Below, one piece after another: positions 1-8,526 of a stretch of DNA of 21,432 nt. The notes beneath the pieces are model-generated. The model was not told the DNA's origin. It was given only the letters and a program-made list of their open reading frames with translations, and ran no database searches. Every line of letters begins with the position of its first letter. The first letter of the stretch is position 1. The translations under genes were made by a program, and so were the position numbers. The DNA is from CAYVQE01 sp964633205 (lineage in GTDB: Bacteria; Myxococcota; B64-G9): contig CAZWFN010000111.1 of the NCBI GenBank assembly GCA_964633205.1, positions 1 to 21,432 of the forward strand, written 5' to 3'.

Positions 1-29
1 CTCCCCCCGCGCGTGCCGCGCGGGGGGAG
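1..29. repeat. Perfect GC-rich hairpin at window edge
   Basis: Bases 1-13 and 17-29 are perfect reverse complements (arm CTCCCCCCGCGCG) around the three-base loop TGC. The structure would be very stable in RNA from either strand. No T-run follows it on the plus strand, and the minus-strand continuation lies outside the window. It could be the terminator of a gene to the left or a transcript-end stabiliser. It lies about 130 bases before the first gene. Confidence 0.55.
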
Positions 30-122
30 GTGACTGCTGGCTGGCCGCTCAGCTCAATCAGAAACCTCTATAGCGCGGATGGCTCGAACCCCCGGATGGC
101 TTCTCGGTGGCGGCGATGGGGT

Positions 123-151
123 TTGACAACGACGCGCGGTAGCGGTACGGC
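123..151 (+). promoter_or_regulatory. Possible -35 box just before the SDR gene
   Basis: A perfect TTGACA (123-128) is followed after 17 bases by TACGGC (146-151), which fits a -10 box poorly. If used, transcription would begin within a few bases of the ATG at 160, giving a nearly leaderless mRNA. This agrees with the lack of a clear ribosome binding site there. The weak -10 keeps the call tentative. Confidence 0.25.
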
Positions 152-159
152 CTTGGGTC

Positions 160-1257
160 ATGAGCGAATCGAGCCAAGCGGATACGACCCTGATCACCGG
201 TGCCTCCGGCTTCATCGGCTGGCGGCTGACCCGCGCCCTGGCGGCCCGCGGCCAGCCGCTGGCGCTGCTGGTGCGCCCGGCCTCGCGCGAAAAACTGCGC
301 CGGCGCCTGACCGGGCTGGGCACCGAGCGCGGCGCGGGGGTGCGCCTGATCAGCGGCGACCTGGAACGCCCGGGGCTGGGGCTGGCGGCGGACGACCGCG
401 ACTGGTTGCGCCGCCGGGTGACGCGCATCTTCCACCTGGCCGCGACCTACGACATGTGCGCCGCGGAGCAGCAGCTGGAGCGGACCAATGTCGCCGGCAC
501 CCGGCAGCTGCTGGACGAGGCCGCCGGGATGCCGCACCTGGACCGCTTCTGCCACTGCAGCTCGATCGCCGTCTCCGGCACCTTCTCCGGTCACTTCAGC
601 GAGTCGGACTTCGACCGCGGCCAGCAGCCGCTGCACCCCTATGGCCGGACCAAGTTCGAGGCCGAACGGCTGGCGCGCTCGAGCGGCCTGCCGCTGACGG
701 TGTTTCGGCCCGGGGTGGTGGTGGGCGACAGCCGCAGCGGCGAGATGGACAAGATCGACGGCGCCTACCTGGCGCTGGCCGGACTGCACGCCATCCGGCG
801 CCTGCCGGGCGCCACCCGGCTGCCGATGATCGTGCCGCGCGACGATGCGCCGCTGTTCCACCTGGTGCCGGTCGACTTCGTGGCCGAGGCCATGGCCGAG
901 CTCGGCGGGCTGGAGCGCAGCCGTGGCCGGACCTACCACCTGACCGATCCGGCGCCGGTGTCCTTCCGCCGCTTCTACCTGGCCTGCCTCGAGGAGATGG
1001 GCTTTGACGGCCCGACCATAGGCCGGCCGGTGCAGCGGCTGGTGCGCCTGCTGCTGCGGCCCCCGCTGGCCGGCCTGCTGCGCCGCGGCGGCCGCCGCTT
1101 GGGGCTGCCCGTCGACCTGCTGCCGCACCTGGTGATCGAAGTGACCTACGACACCGCCCAGACCGAGGCCGACCTGGCCGACAGCGGGCTGCGCTGCCCG
1201 CCGCTGCTCGAAGTTCTGCCCCGGCTGGTCGCCTACTTCGAGCGGCATCTGGTCTGA
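160..1257 (+). CDS. Extended SDR / NAD-dependent epimerase or acyl reductase-like protein
   Basis: A 365-residue protein with an extended short-chain dehydrogenase fold. The nucleotide-binding glycine motif GASGFIG lies at residues 14-20, near the N-terminus as expected for a Rossmann fold. The active-site YxxxK is YGRTK (Tyr161, Lys165), and the upstream serine lies in CHCSSIAVSG (about 131-140). The segment FRPGVVVGDSRSGEMDKIDG resembles the NAD_binding_4 branch (fatty acyl-CoA and thioester reductases, male-sterility family) more than sugar epimerases, so a lipid or thioester substrate is plausible but not shown. The ATG at 160 was chosen because it places the glycine motif at the usual distance; no strong ribosome binding site precedes it. 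The gene stands alone, 107 bases from the next. Exact substrate unknown. Confidence 0.88.
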   Translation: MSESSQADTTLITGASGFIGWRLTRALAARGQPLALLVRPASREKLRRRLTGLGTERGAGVRLISGDLERPGLGLAADDRDWLRRRVTRIFHLAATYDMCAAEQQLERTNVAGTRQLLDEAAGMPHLDRFCHCSSIAVSGTFSGHFSESDFDRGQQPLHPYGRTKFEAERLARSSGLPLTVFRPGVVVGDSRSGEMDKIDGAYLALAGLHAIRRLPGATRLPMIVPRDDAPLFHLVPVDFVAEAMAELGGLERSRGRTYHLTDPAPVSFRRFYLACLEEMGFDGPTIGRPVQRLVRLLLRPPLAGLLRRGGRRLGLPVDLLPHLVIEVTYDTAQTEADLADSGLRCPPLLEVLPRLVAYFERHLV

Positions 1258-1287
1258 ATCGGCCTGGGCCGAACCCGCGCAAGGACC

Positions 1288-1316
1288 TTTTTCGATGGTC
1301 CGGCCTGTGCCATAAT
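1288..1316 (+). promoter_or_regulatory. Candidate promoter for the membrane-protein gene
   Basis: CATAAT at 1311-1316 matches the -10 consensus in five of six bases. The region 17 bases upstream (1288-1293, TTTTTC) is a poor -35 box. It lies in the 107-base gap after the SDR gene and about 50 bases before the next start. The same gap holds a weak inverted repeat, GGACC (1283-1287) with GGTCC (1297-1301). Confidence 0.3.
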
Positions 1317-1364
1317 CGCGCTCCACCGTGATGCAATGGACACCGGAGGTGTGCCGTCGTCCTC

Positions 1365-2114
1365 GTGCTGCCCATCCTGAGCCTGGTGATCGGTCTCAGC
1401 GCCGCGCTGGCTGCCCGCGAGCAGATCCGCCACGGCGATCCGATCTGGCGCGGCGCCCACCTGCCGGGGGTGGCGCTGACGGTCGGCACGGCGGTGGTGC
1501 CGCTGGGCGTCTACCTGTTTTTGACCCATCCCCACTGGTCCACGCTCTACTGGTGCGCCCCGCTCGAGGTGTCCGGCTGGCACCTGACCTGGATCCTGCC
1601 GGGAGCGCCGCTGGCCGGCGGCCTGGGGTTTCTGCTGGGCGCGCTGCTGATCCGCCACTGGCGGCCCGCGGCCGCCAGCGGCGCCTGTGCCCTCGCCGCG
1701 GCCGGGCTGATCACGGCCTTCGCCCTGGTGGCCGATCGGATGGGCCGCCTGGCCGATGGCGGCGACTGGCAGCAGGCGCCGGGCGCGCTGACCGGCGACC
1801 TGGCGGCGGTGTTCGCCTTCGCGGTGCCGATGCTGCTGGGCGCCTGGGCCTTTTTGCTGGTGCTGTTCGCCATCGAGGGCCGCAAGCTGTACCGCGCCAG
1901 CCGCGCCCGCCGGGAGGTGGCGCCGTTCGATCCGGCCGCGCTGATTCCACCGGCCGGGCTCGCCGCACTGTCCGAGCCCGAAGCAGCCGGGGCCGCACTG
2001 TCCGAGCCCGAAGCAGCCGGGGCCGAGGCGTCCGGGGCCGAAGCGTCCGGGTCGGCCGCCGAAAAGGGCGCCCCGCGCTCCGGGTCGGCGGCGGCCGGCG
2101 ACGAGGAGACCTGA
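1365..2114 (+). CDS. Five-helix integral membrane protein, unknown function
   Basis: A 249-residue protein of no family I recognise. Hydrophobic segments near residues 2-17, 30-50, 68-92, 103-122 and 146-172 suggest five membrane helices. A cytoplasmic-type basic stretch (EGRKLYRASRARREV) follows the last one. The C-terminal tail is low-complexity and rich in Ala, Glu, Ser and Gly, and contains AALSEPEAAG twice in tandem followed by shorter AEASG repeats. The start is a GTG at 1365. A good GGAGGT (1345-1350) sits 14 bases upstream, which is longer than ideal, but no other in-frame start codon exists between the upstream stop (1329) and 1365. The gene appears to be its own unit: a T-run and a promoter follow it before the lipoprotein gene. 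Function cannot be assigned. Confidence 0.72.
   Translation: MLPILSLVIGLSAALAAREQIRHGDPIWRGAHLPGVALTVGTAVVPLGVYLFLTHPHWSTLYWCAPLEVSGWHLTWILPGAPLAGGLGFLLGALLIRHWRPAAASGACALAAAGLITAFALVADRMGRLADGGDWQQAPGALTGDLAAVFAFAVPMLLGAWAFLLVLFAIEGRKLYRASRARREVAPFDPAALIPPAGLAALSEPEAAGAALSEPEAAGAEASGAEASGSAAEKGAPRSGSAAAGDEET
1962..2021 (+). repeat. Exact 30-bp tandem duplication in coding sequence
   Basis: Bases 1962-1991 and 1992-2021 are identical 30-mers, each encoding AALSEPEAAG. Degenerate 15-base units (AEASG) follow at 2022-2051. The perfect identity at synonymous positions points to a recent duplication, and the repeat keeps the reading frame. Confidence 0.9.
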
Positions 2115-2125
2115 GCACGGGCGCA

Positions 2126-2150
2126 GCCGGGGCGGGCCGCGGCCTTTTTT
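2126..2150 (+). terminator. Possible intrinsic terminator
   Basis: A short GC-rich stretch that can fold weakly (GCCG 2126-2129 with CGGC 2140-2143, or GGCC with GGCC) is followed directly by six T residues (2145-2150). It lies 30 bases after the stop of the membrane-protein gene and just before the next promoter. The stem is short, so this is only a moderate call. Confidence 0.35.
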
Positions 2151-2151
2151 C

Positions 2152-2179
2152 TTGACAGCATTTGCCGGCGCTTGATAAA
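2152..2179 (+). promoter_or_regulatory. Sigma-70-type promoter for the lipoprotein/OmpA/murJ unit
   Basis: A perfect -35 TTGACA (2152-2157) is followed after 16 bases by GATAAA (2174-2179), four of six matches to the -10 consensus. Transcription would start near 2186, leaving a leader of about 80 bases before the ATG at 2266. The local sequence is AT-richer than its surroundings. It probably drives the lipoprotein, the OmpA-family gene and possibly murJ. Confidence 0.5.
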
Positions 2180-2265
2180 AGCGTTTGGAAATCATAGGAT
2201 TGGGAAGACGGAAGACACGCAGCGGCCCGGGTGGCCGCCGTGCCGAAACCCGAGAGGAAGAAATC

Positions 2266-2595
2266 ATGAAGCGCGCCTGGTTGACGGGTCTGGTCGGGCT
2301 GGCGGTGGTCGGGTTGGCGCTGGCGGTTGGCGGCTGCGGTCCGGTCGAGTCGACCCACACCATCCTCAAGGCCGACACCGCCCTGCACAACTCCAAGACC
2401 GCCGGAGCGGCCAAGGGCCTCAGCCCGGAAGCGATCTACCACTATACCGCCGCCCAGCAGTACCTGCACAAGGCGCGCGAGAAGTGGGGCACCTCCGACT
2501 TCGAATACTCCATCGACTTCGCCCGCGCCGCCCTGGAACACGCCACCGCGGCGCGGGAAAAGGCACTGGCGGCCGAGGACGAGCAAGCGCAGTAG
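2266..2595 (+). CDS. Small outer-membrane lipoprotein (DUF4398-like)
   Basis: A 109-residue predicted lipoprotein. Its basic N-terminus (MKR) and hydrophobic core end in the lipobox VGGC with Cys24 as the lipidation site. The mature part is about 85 residues and reads as an alpha-helical hairpin (helices near 30-45, 52-70 and 77-102). Its pattern of Ala, Tyr, Leu and charged residues resembles DUF4398-type lipoproteins. The ATG at 2266 follows AGAGGAAG at good spacing; a possible upstream ATG at 2185 would spoil the signal peptide. The next gene starts 24 bases downstream, and the N-terminal half of that protein has a similar helical pattern, so the two may be related and act together at the outer membrane or peptidoglycan. 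Molecular role unknown. Confidence 0.82.
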   Translation: MKRAWLTGLVGLAVVGLALAVGGCGPVESTHTILKADTALHNSKTAGAAKGLSPEAIYHYTAAQQYLHKAREKWGTSDFEYSIDFARAALEHATAAREKALAAEDEQAQ

Positions 2596-2618
2596 CCTGC
2601 GGCGCGAGGAGACCCCCG

Positions 2619-3842
<1,224 letters not shown>

Positions 3843-3852
3843 GCCGCTCGCG

Positions 3853-5406
3853 GTGAGCGAGCGCGGGTCCATCACCCGGTCCGCCGGGACGGTCGGTGGC
3901 CTGACCCTGCTCAGCCGGGCGGCCGGCCTGGGCCGCGACATGGTCTTCGCCTCGCTGTTCGGCGCCGACCGGGCGGCCGACGCGTTCAACATCGCCTTCG
4001 TCATCCCCAACGTGCTGCGCCGCTTTTTGGCCGAAGGCGCGCTGAGCGTGGCCTTCGTGCCGGTGTTCACCGAGGTGCGCACCCAGCAGACCCGGGCCGA
4101 GCTGCAGCGGCTGTTCTCGGTCACCTTCTCCTGGTTCAGCCTGCTGCTGCTCGTGGTCTGCGGCGCCGGAGTGCTGGCCAGCCCGGCGCTGGTCAAGCTG
4201 TTCGCCCCGGGATTCCCGCCCGACAAGTTCGCCCTGGCCGTGTTTCTCAACCGGCTGATGTTCCCCTACCTGTTCTTCATCGGCCTGACCTCGCTGGCGG
4301 TGGGCATCCTGCACACCCACCGCCATTTCGCCGCCCCGGCGGCCGCGCCGGTGCTGCTCAACGCGGCCATCATCGCCAGCGCGCTGGCGCTGTACGATGC
4401 GGTCGAGCCCCCCATCAGCGCCATGGCCATCGGCGTGCTGGCCGGCGGCCTGCTGCAGCTGCTGCTGATGTGGCCCTTTTTGCGGGCCCGGGGCGTACGC
4501 CTGCGGCCGCGCTTCGAGCGCGGCCACCCGGCGGTGGGCAAGATGCTGCGGCTGATGGGTCCAGCCGCCTTCGGCATGGCCGTCTACCAGGTCAACATCC
4601 TGGTCTCCAAGGCGCTGGCGTCGTTGCTGCCGGAAGGCTCGGTGACCTACATCTACTACTCGGACCGCTTCATGGAGCTGCCGCTGGGCGTGTTCGCGGT
4701 GGCGGTGGCCACGGTGGTGCTGCCCAGCCTCAGCGAGCACGCCGCCCAGCGCCAGCAGCAGCGCTTCAAGTCCACCCTGCGCTGGGCGCTCGAGCTGACC
4801 TTGCTGGTCTGCATTCCGGCCATGGTGTGGATGGCGGTCTGCCGCGAAGGCCTGATCGCCACCTTGCTGCAGCGGGGCCGGTTCGATCACGGCGACACCC
4901 TGGCCACGGCCCAGGTCTTTCTGGCCGCGGCCGCCGGCATCTGGGCGGTGGCCGGTGTGCGCAACCTGGTGCCGGCCTTCTACGCCCTGGGCGACACCAA
5001 GACTCCGGTCAAGATCGCCTTCGCCGCCTTCCTGCTCAACGCCGGGCTGGGCGCCGCGTTGATGTGGCCGCTGGGGCCGGCCGGGCTGACGGCCGCCAAC
5101 TCGATCTCCAGCGCGTTCAGCTTCATCCTGCTGATCGCCATGCTGCGCCGCAAGATCGGCCCCCTGGGCGGGCGGGCCCTGTGGCGCGCGAGCTGGCGCA
5201 TCGGGCTGGCGGCGGCCGCCGCCGGGGCGGCCGCCTGGCCCCTGGCGGCCACGCCGCTGTGGGCGGTCGACGGCGCGCTGGGCGGCAAGCTGCTGCGGCT
5301 GGGGCTGGCCGGGTTGGCCGGCTCGGCGGCCTTCGGCCTGATCGCCTGGCTGCTCAGGGTCGAGAGCCTGCGTTTTCTGCTGCGCCGCTTCCGCCGTCGC
5401 GGCTGA
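3853..5406 (+). CDS. murJ: Lipid II flippase MurJ (MviN)
   Basis: A 517-residue polytopic membrane protein of the MOP flippase superfamily that moves lipid II across the inner membrane for peptidoglycan synthesis. The N-terminus carries hallmark sequence: LLSRAAGLGRDMVFASLFG, then GADRAADAFNIAFVIPN and LRRFLAEGALSVAFVPVF. These include the conserved Arg and Asp residues lining the family's cavity. About 14 hydrophobic helices span the length, which is normal for the family. The start is a GTG at 3853, ten bases after the OmpA stop, without a strong ribosome binding site, so translation may depend on the upstream gene. Its last 53 bases overlap the 3' end of the opposite-strand EF-hand gene. 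The link to an upstream peptidoglycan-binding lipoprotein fits a cell-wall theme. Confidence 0.95.
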   Translation: MSERGSITRSAGTVGGLTLLSRAAGLGRDMVFASLFGADRAADAFNIAFVIPNVLRRFLAEGALSVAFVPVFTEVRTQQTRAELQRLFSVTFSWFSLLLLVVCGAGVLASPALVKLFAPGFPPDKFALAVFLNRLMFPYLFFIGLTSLAVGILHTHRHFAAPAAAPVLLNAAIIASALALYDAVEPPISAMAIGVLAGGLLQLLLMWPFLRARGVRLRPRFERGHPAVGKMLRLMGPAAFGMAVYQVNILVSKALASLLPEGSVTYIYYSDRFMELPLGVFAVAVATVVLPSLSEHAAQRQQQRFKSTLRWALELTLLVCIPAMVWMAVCREGLIATLLQRGRFDHGDTLATAQVFLAAAAGIWAVAGVRNLVPAFYALGDTKTPVKIAFAAFLLNAGLGAALMWPLGPAGLTAANSISSAFSFILLIAMLRRKIGPLGGRALWRASWRIGLAAAAAGAAAWPLAATPLWAVDGALGGKLLRLGLAGLAGSAAFGLIAWLLRVESLRFLLRRFRRRG

Positions 5407-6022
5407 CCGGAGCCCGCTCCCCCGGTGGCGGCTCGACCGCGAAGCGCACCAGCAGCGCCGAGCCGGCGGCCAGCACCCCGCGCACCGGCAATGCGGCCGG
5501 CGTGCCCTCGGGGCCCAGCAGCGCGATCCCGGCAGCGGCCTGCAGCTGCACCGGCGTGTGCCGGCCGTCCTGCCGCCGGTCGCGGATGCGCAGCCGGTGC
5601 TCGCCCGGCCCGGGCGCCAGCGGCAGGGTCAGCCGAAAGCTGGCCGAGACGGCCTGCTCGCGACGCGTCGGGCCGAGCAGGCCCGAGCTCGACCGGCCCA
5701 CCGGCCGGCTGTCCAGCCGCCGGCCGTCGAGGCGCAGCTCCAGCTCGGCGCGCAGCCGCTCGCCCAGCTCGGCCAGCGCGGCGTCGCGCTCGCCGCGGTC
5801 GATGCGGCCGTCGGCGTTGCCGTCCCAGCGCCGGCGGGCGCGGTAGGCCTCGGCGCCGGCGGGCAGCACGATCTGCGCCGAGGCGTGCAGCGCGTCGGCT
5901 TCCAACAGCAGCCGCAGCGTCCGGCGGTGCAGGCCCTGGTGGGCCGCGGCGGAGGCGGCGGCCAAAATGGCAGCGATGGCGAGGGCGCTGGCGGCGAGGC
6001 GGGCGGCCCCGGGGGCCGTCAC
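5354..6022 (-). CDS. Exported EF-hand-loop protein, unknown function
   Basis: A 222-residue predicted exported protein. The N-terminal hydrophobic stretch (about 8-27, ending ASAAAHQG) looks like a signal peptide with a cleavable AXA site. Residues 67-78, DGNADGRIDRGE, form a textbook EF-hand calcium loop: Asp, Asn, Asp, Arg, Asp and Glu at positions 1, 3, 5, 7, 9 and 12. The rest appears beta-rich, with arms such as RLTLPLAPGPGEHRLRIRDRR. The start is a GTG at 6022 whose bases overlap the TGA of the FHA gene (GTGA), which fixes the start and implies translational coupling. It is the last gene of the BamD-like operon, and its 3' end runs 53 bases into murJ on the other strand. I do not recognise a family beyond the calcium loop. 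Confidence 0.72.
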   Translation of the reverse strand: MTAPGAARLAASALAIAAILAAASAAAHQGLHRRTLRLLLEADALHASAQIVLPAGAEAYRARRRWDGNADGRIDRGERDAALAELGERLRAELELRLDGRRLDSRPVGRSSSGLLGPTRREQAVSASFRLTLPLAPGPGEHRLRIRDRRQDGRHTPVQLQAAAGIALLGPEGTPAALPVRGVLAAGSALLVRFAVEPPPGERAPVSRDGGSGAAENAGSRP

Positions 6023-6945
6023 CGTTTCTCCCGGACGTAGCTCTTGCGGATCAGGTGCAGCAGGGCCTGGTAGGTCTCCAGGTCGGACAGCAGGCTCTTG
6101 TCGAGCACCGCCTGGACCTGGCCGTGGTTGTGCACCAGCTGCAGGGTGTCGAGCTGGTCCTCGTCCAGCTCGCGCAGCGGCGGCGACAGCGGCCGGGCCA
6201 GGCCGAAGTGGGTGGCCGGATCGGGACACTGGTCGGCGATGCGGCCGAACTCGTCCAGCTCCCGCATGGCGTCCATCAACAGGCCCTCGGTGCTCTCGTC
6301 GAGCTCGACCATGAACTTCTCCGAGCTCGGCGCGGTCAGCTCGAAGAAGCCCTCGGTCCAGGAGATGATGCGGGTGAAGGCCTTCTGCGGGCCCATGTCG
6401 TGATCGTCGTCCACCGAGGCGTAGTAGATCTTGCCGTTGCGCAGGTAGATCTTGCCCTCGTGGTCGTCGGTGCGGATGACCACCACCCCGCTCTTCTTGC
6501 TGGTCGAGAACAGCTGCAACAGATCGGGCAGCGGCACCTCGTCGATGCGGCCGGACATCGGGCTGGAGGCGCGCTTCTTCTTGGCCGCCACCTGCTGCAT
6601 CATCGATTTGATCTCGTGGTCGTCCAGCGGCTTGTCGGCCGCCTCGGTATCCTTCAGGGCAACCAGCTTGAGGATCGAGGTGCCCACCAGGATCCGATCG
6701 CCCTCCTTGAGCCGGGCCTTCTTGACCTTCTCGCCGTTGACGAAGGTGCCGTTGGTGCTGCCCAGATCCTGGATCATCACCTGGGAGTCGGTGGTCACGA
6801 TCTTGGCGTGTTTGCGCGAGACCATGTCCTCGACCAGCACCATGTCGAGCTCCGAGCTGCGACCGACCACGATCTCGCGGTTGGGCTGCAGCGGGAACTC
6901 ACCGCCCTGGTATTTGCCCGAAATGAATCGCAACGCGTATCGCAT
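6019..6945 (-). CDS. FHA domain + DUF4388 signalling protein
   Basis: A 308-residue cytoplasmic protein with two recognisable domains. Residues 1-97 are a forkhead-associated domain, which binds phosphothreonine peptides. The key motifs are intact: VVGRSS (Arg29), VSRKHAKI (Ser43, His46) and STNGTFVNG (Asn65). After a charged linker (about 98-128), residues about 130-205 match DUF4388 (PatA-like N-terminal type): SGRIDEVPLPDLLQLF, then SGVVVIR, GKIYLRNGKIYYA and FFEL. The remaining tail is helical. FHA-DUF4388 combinations are typical of myxobacterial and related signalling proteins. No Ser/Thr kinase lies in this window, so the phosphorylated partner is unknown. ATG at 6945; 88 bases separate it from the upstream TPR gene, and its stop overlaps the next start. 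Confidence 0.9.
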   Translation of the reverse strand: MRYALRFISGKYQGGEFPLQPNREIVVGRSSELDMVLVEDMVSRKHAKIVTTDSQVMIQDLGSTNGTFVNGEKVKKARLKEGDRILVGTSILKLVALKDTEAADKPLDDHEIKSMMQQVAAKKKRASSPMSGRIDEVPLPDLLQLFSTSKKSGVVVIRTDDHEGKIYLRNGKIYYASVDDDHDMGPQKAFTRIISWTEGFFELTAPSSEKFMVELDESTEGLLMDAMRELDEFGRIADQCPDPATHFGLARPLSPPLRELDEDQLDTLQLVHNHGQVQAVLDKSLLSDLETYQALLHLIRKSYVREKR

Positions 6946-7004
6946 GCCACACCGCCCTGGGATGGTCCACTCTATCGCCGGCCCGGTCTCGAACTCAAGT
7001 TCCT

Positions 7005-7022
7005 GATCAGCGGGCGCTGATC
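7005..7022 (-). other. Short hairpin between TPR and FHA genes
   Basis: GATCAGC (7005-7011) and GCTGATC (7016-7022) form a perfect 7-bp stem around GGGC, in the 88-base gap between the TPR stop and the FHA start. There is no T-run, so it may be a processing or attenuation site rather than a terminator. A weak promoter-like pair (TTGAGT, 16 bases, GATAGA on the minus strand) lies between it and the FHA gene. Confidence 0.3.
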
Positions 7023-7033
7023 GACGCCCCGGC

Positions 7034-7753
7034 TCAGGACCCCTGGCCGGCGTCGTCTTCGGCCACCAAGTTGAGATACATCTGACAGCTGCGGTTGTCC
7101 GGATCCTGACGCAGGGCCTCGCGCCACTCGGCCACCGCCTCGTCGTTGCGCCCCAGCGCGTACAGCGTGATGCCCAGATGGATGCGGGCCGCGGTGTAGG
7201 CCGGCCGCTCCTCCAGGATGCGCCGGAACTGCTCGATGGCTTGATCGTGGTGGCCGCCGTCGCGCAGCGCCTGGGCCAACTTCAGCCGGATGTCGACGAA
7301 CCCCGGCGCCAACGACAGGGCCTTGCGGTACTCGTCGGCGGCCTGGCCGTGCAGGCCGCTCGACAGGTAGACATCACCGATATCGGCGTACATGTTGGAT
7401 ATCTTGCCGCGCACGAAGGGGTCCAGCTCGCCGGGCTCGGCCCGCGAGCGCGCCAGCGCCTGGCCATAGACCTGCTTGGCGTCCTCGTAGCGGCCCAGAT
7501 CGTTGTAGGTCACCGCCAAGTTGAGCGCCGCCTCGGTATAGCCCGGGTTGATCTGCAGCGCCTGCTCGAAGTGGCCCTGGGCTTTCGAGAACAGACCCCG
7601 ATCGTGGTAGATGACGCCCAACATGTTGTGCACGTCGGCGAACGCCTCGTGCTTCTCCAGCACCTGGGTCAGAACGCTCTCGGCTCGGGAGTACTCCTTT
7701 TTGCGGTAGGCATCGCGCCCCAGCCTGAGCAACTCCTTGGTTCGTTCGTCCAT
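7034..7753 (-). CDS. Tetratricopeptide repeat protein
   Basis: A 239-residue protein made almost wholly of TPR motifs, about six, across residues 5-230. Typical units are ADVHNMLGVIYHDRGLFSKA followed by HFEQALQINPGYTEAALNLA, and AARIHLGITLYALGRNDEA. TPRs form helical scaffolds for protein-protein contact. No signal peptide or membrane segment is seen, so it is probably cytoplasmic. The ATG at 7753 follows GAGCGAGGG; longer upstream extensions are just the overlapping neighbour read in another frame. It sits 35 bases downstream of the second lipoprotein gene, in an operon with the BamD-like, FHA and EF-hand genes, so a scaffolding role for the envelope or the FHA protein is possible but not shown. 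Confidence 0.85.
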   Translation of the reverse strand: MDERTKELLRLGRDAYRKKEYSRAESVLTQVLEKHEAFADVHNMLGVIYHDRGLFSKAQGHFEQALQINPGYTEAALNLAVTYNDLGRYEDAKQVYGQALARSRAEPGELDPFVRGKISNMYADIGDVYLSSGLHGQAADEYRKALSLAPGFVDIRLKLAQALRDGGHHDQAIEQFRRILEERPAYTAARIHLGITLYALGRNDEAVAEWREALRQDPDNRSCQMYLNLVAEDDAGQGS

Positions 7754-7788
7754 GCCCTCGCTCCTGTTGCCGGCGGCGTTTTGCGAAC

Positions 7789-8526
7789 TCAACCCAGACC
7801 CGCCAGGATGCGCCAGCGCGTGCCTTCCTTGCGCAGGGTCAGCCGCTCGGTGTCCCGCCGCTCGGCGGTGTCCTTTCGCCCGCCGGCGAGCCACGACACC
7901 TGCTGGCTGACCTGCGCCCGATCGGCCTCGACCCGGATGTCGACCCGGTGCACCATCAGCGCCGGCGGCCGGTCGCGCTCGGAACGCTCGGCCAGCCGGT
8001 CCAGCACGGCCCGGCGACCGGAGCCGTCGCCGCGGTACTCCATCGACATCACCGCGTCGAGCCGTTCGATGGCGCCGCGCTCGAGCGCCAGGCGCCGCTG
8101 GCGCAGCGTCGCCAGCACTCCGCGCAGATCGGTCAGCAGACCGCTGCGCAGCAGCAGCCCCATCGGTCCGGCCGCGAACTCCAGCACCAGCGGCCCCCGG
8201 TAGCGCAGCGCCCGGCCCCGCACCCGGGCCGTGCCGCGCAGCCGCCCGCCGTCCAGTCGGGGCCCGCCGAGCTCCAGCTCGAGCGCACCGTAGACCACGA
8301 ACAGCTGGCGCAGGTCGTCTTCCAGCCGGCCGACCCCGCCCAGATCGTCGGCGTAGCGGCGATCGACCAGCTCCAGCACCGCCCCGGTATCACGCTGCTG
8401 GCAGGCGGCGCGGATGCGGCTCCAAACCCCCTGCGGCGTGTCGGGCGCCGACTGCTGCTCGCATCCGCCCACGGCGACCGCCAGGACGCCGGCGAGCAAG
8501 CCGATCGTGCGCCGCGCCGGTCTCAC
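7789..8526 (-). CDS. Predicted lipoprotein, unknown function (NTF2-like pattern)
   Basis: A 245-residue lipoprotein with the lipobox VGGC (Cys22) after a basic N-terminus (MRPARR) and a hydrophobic core. The mature protein begins with a helix (GVWSRIRAACQQRDTGAVLE) and then YADDLGG. It is followed by alternating charged and hydrophobic strands (ELELGGPRLDGGRLRGTARV) and ends VSWLAGGRKDT...RLTLRKEGTRWRILAGLG. The layout recalls NTF2/SnoaL-like lipoproteins with two related halves, but no signature proves it. The GTG at 8526 overlaps the TGA of the BamD-like gene (GTGA), which fixes the start and couples the two. Placement right after a BamD-like gene suggests an envelope role; function is unknown. 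Confidence 0.75.
   Translation of the reverse strand: MRPARRTIGLLAGVLAVAVGGCEQQSAPDTPQGVWSRIRAACQQRDTGAVLELVDRRYADDLGGVGRLEDDLRQLFVVYGALELELGGPRLDGGRLRGTARVRGRALRYRGPLVLEFAAGPMGLLLRSGLLTDLRGVLATLRQRRLALERGAIERLDAVMSMEYRGDGSGRRAVLDRLAERSERDRPPALMVHRVDIRVEADRAQVSQQVSWLAGGRKDTAERRDTERLTLRKEGTRWRILAGLG

Noticed and set aside
80..115. tRNA-like T-loop (TTCGAGCC on the minus strand)
   Set aside because: The flanking bases do not pair into a T-stem and no acceptor, D or anticodon arms can be found.
58..1326. A 422-codon minus-strand open frame
   Set aside because: It is antisense to the SDR gene, which has intact cofactor and catalytic motifs; the product is Gln/Ala/His/Arg-rich without a known family.
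1351..1380. Tiny nine-codon frame starting GTG at 1351 directly after GGAGGT
   Set aside because: It is too close to the ribosome binding site and ends after nine codons; the longer GTG frame at 1365 encodes a coherent membrane protein.
5425..7020. A 531-codon plus-strand open frame
   Set aside because: It is antisense to the EF-hand and FHA-DUF4388 genes; composition is Ala/Arg/Gly/Pro-rich with no recognisable domain.
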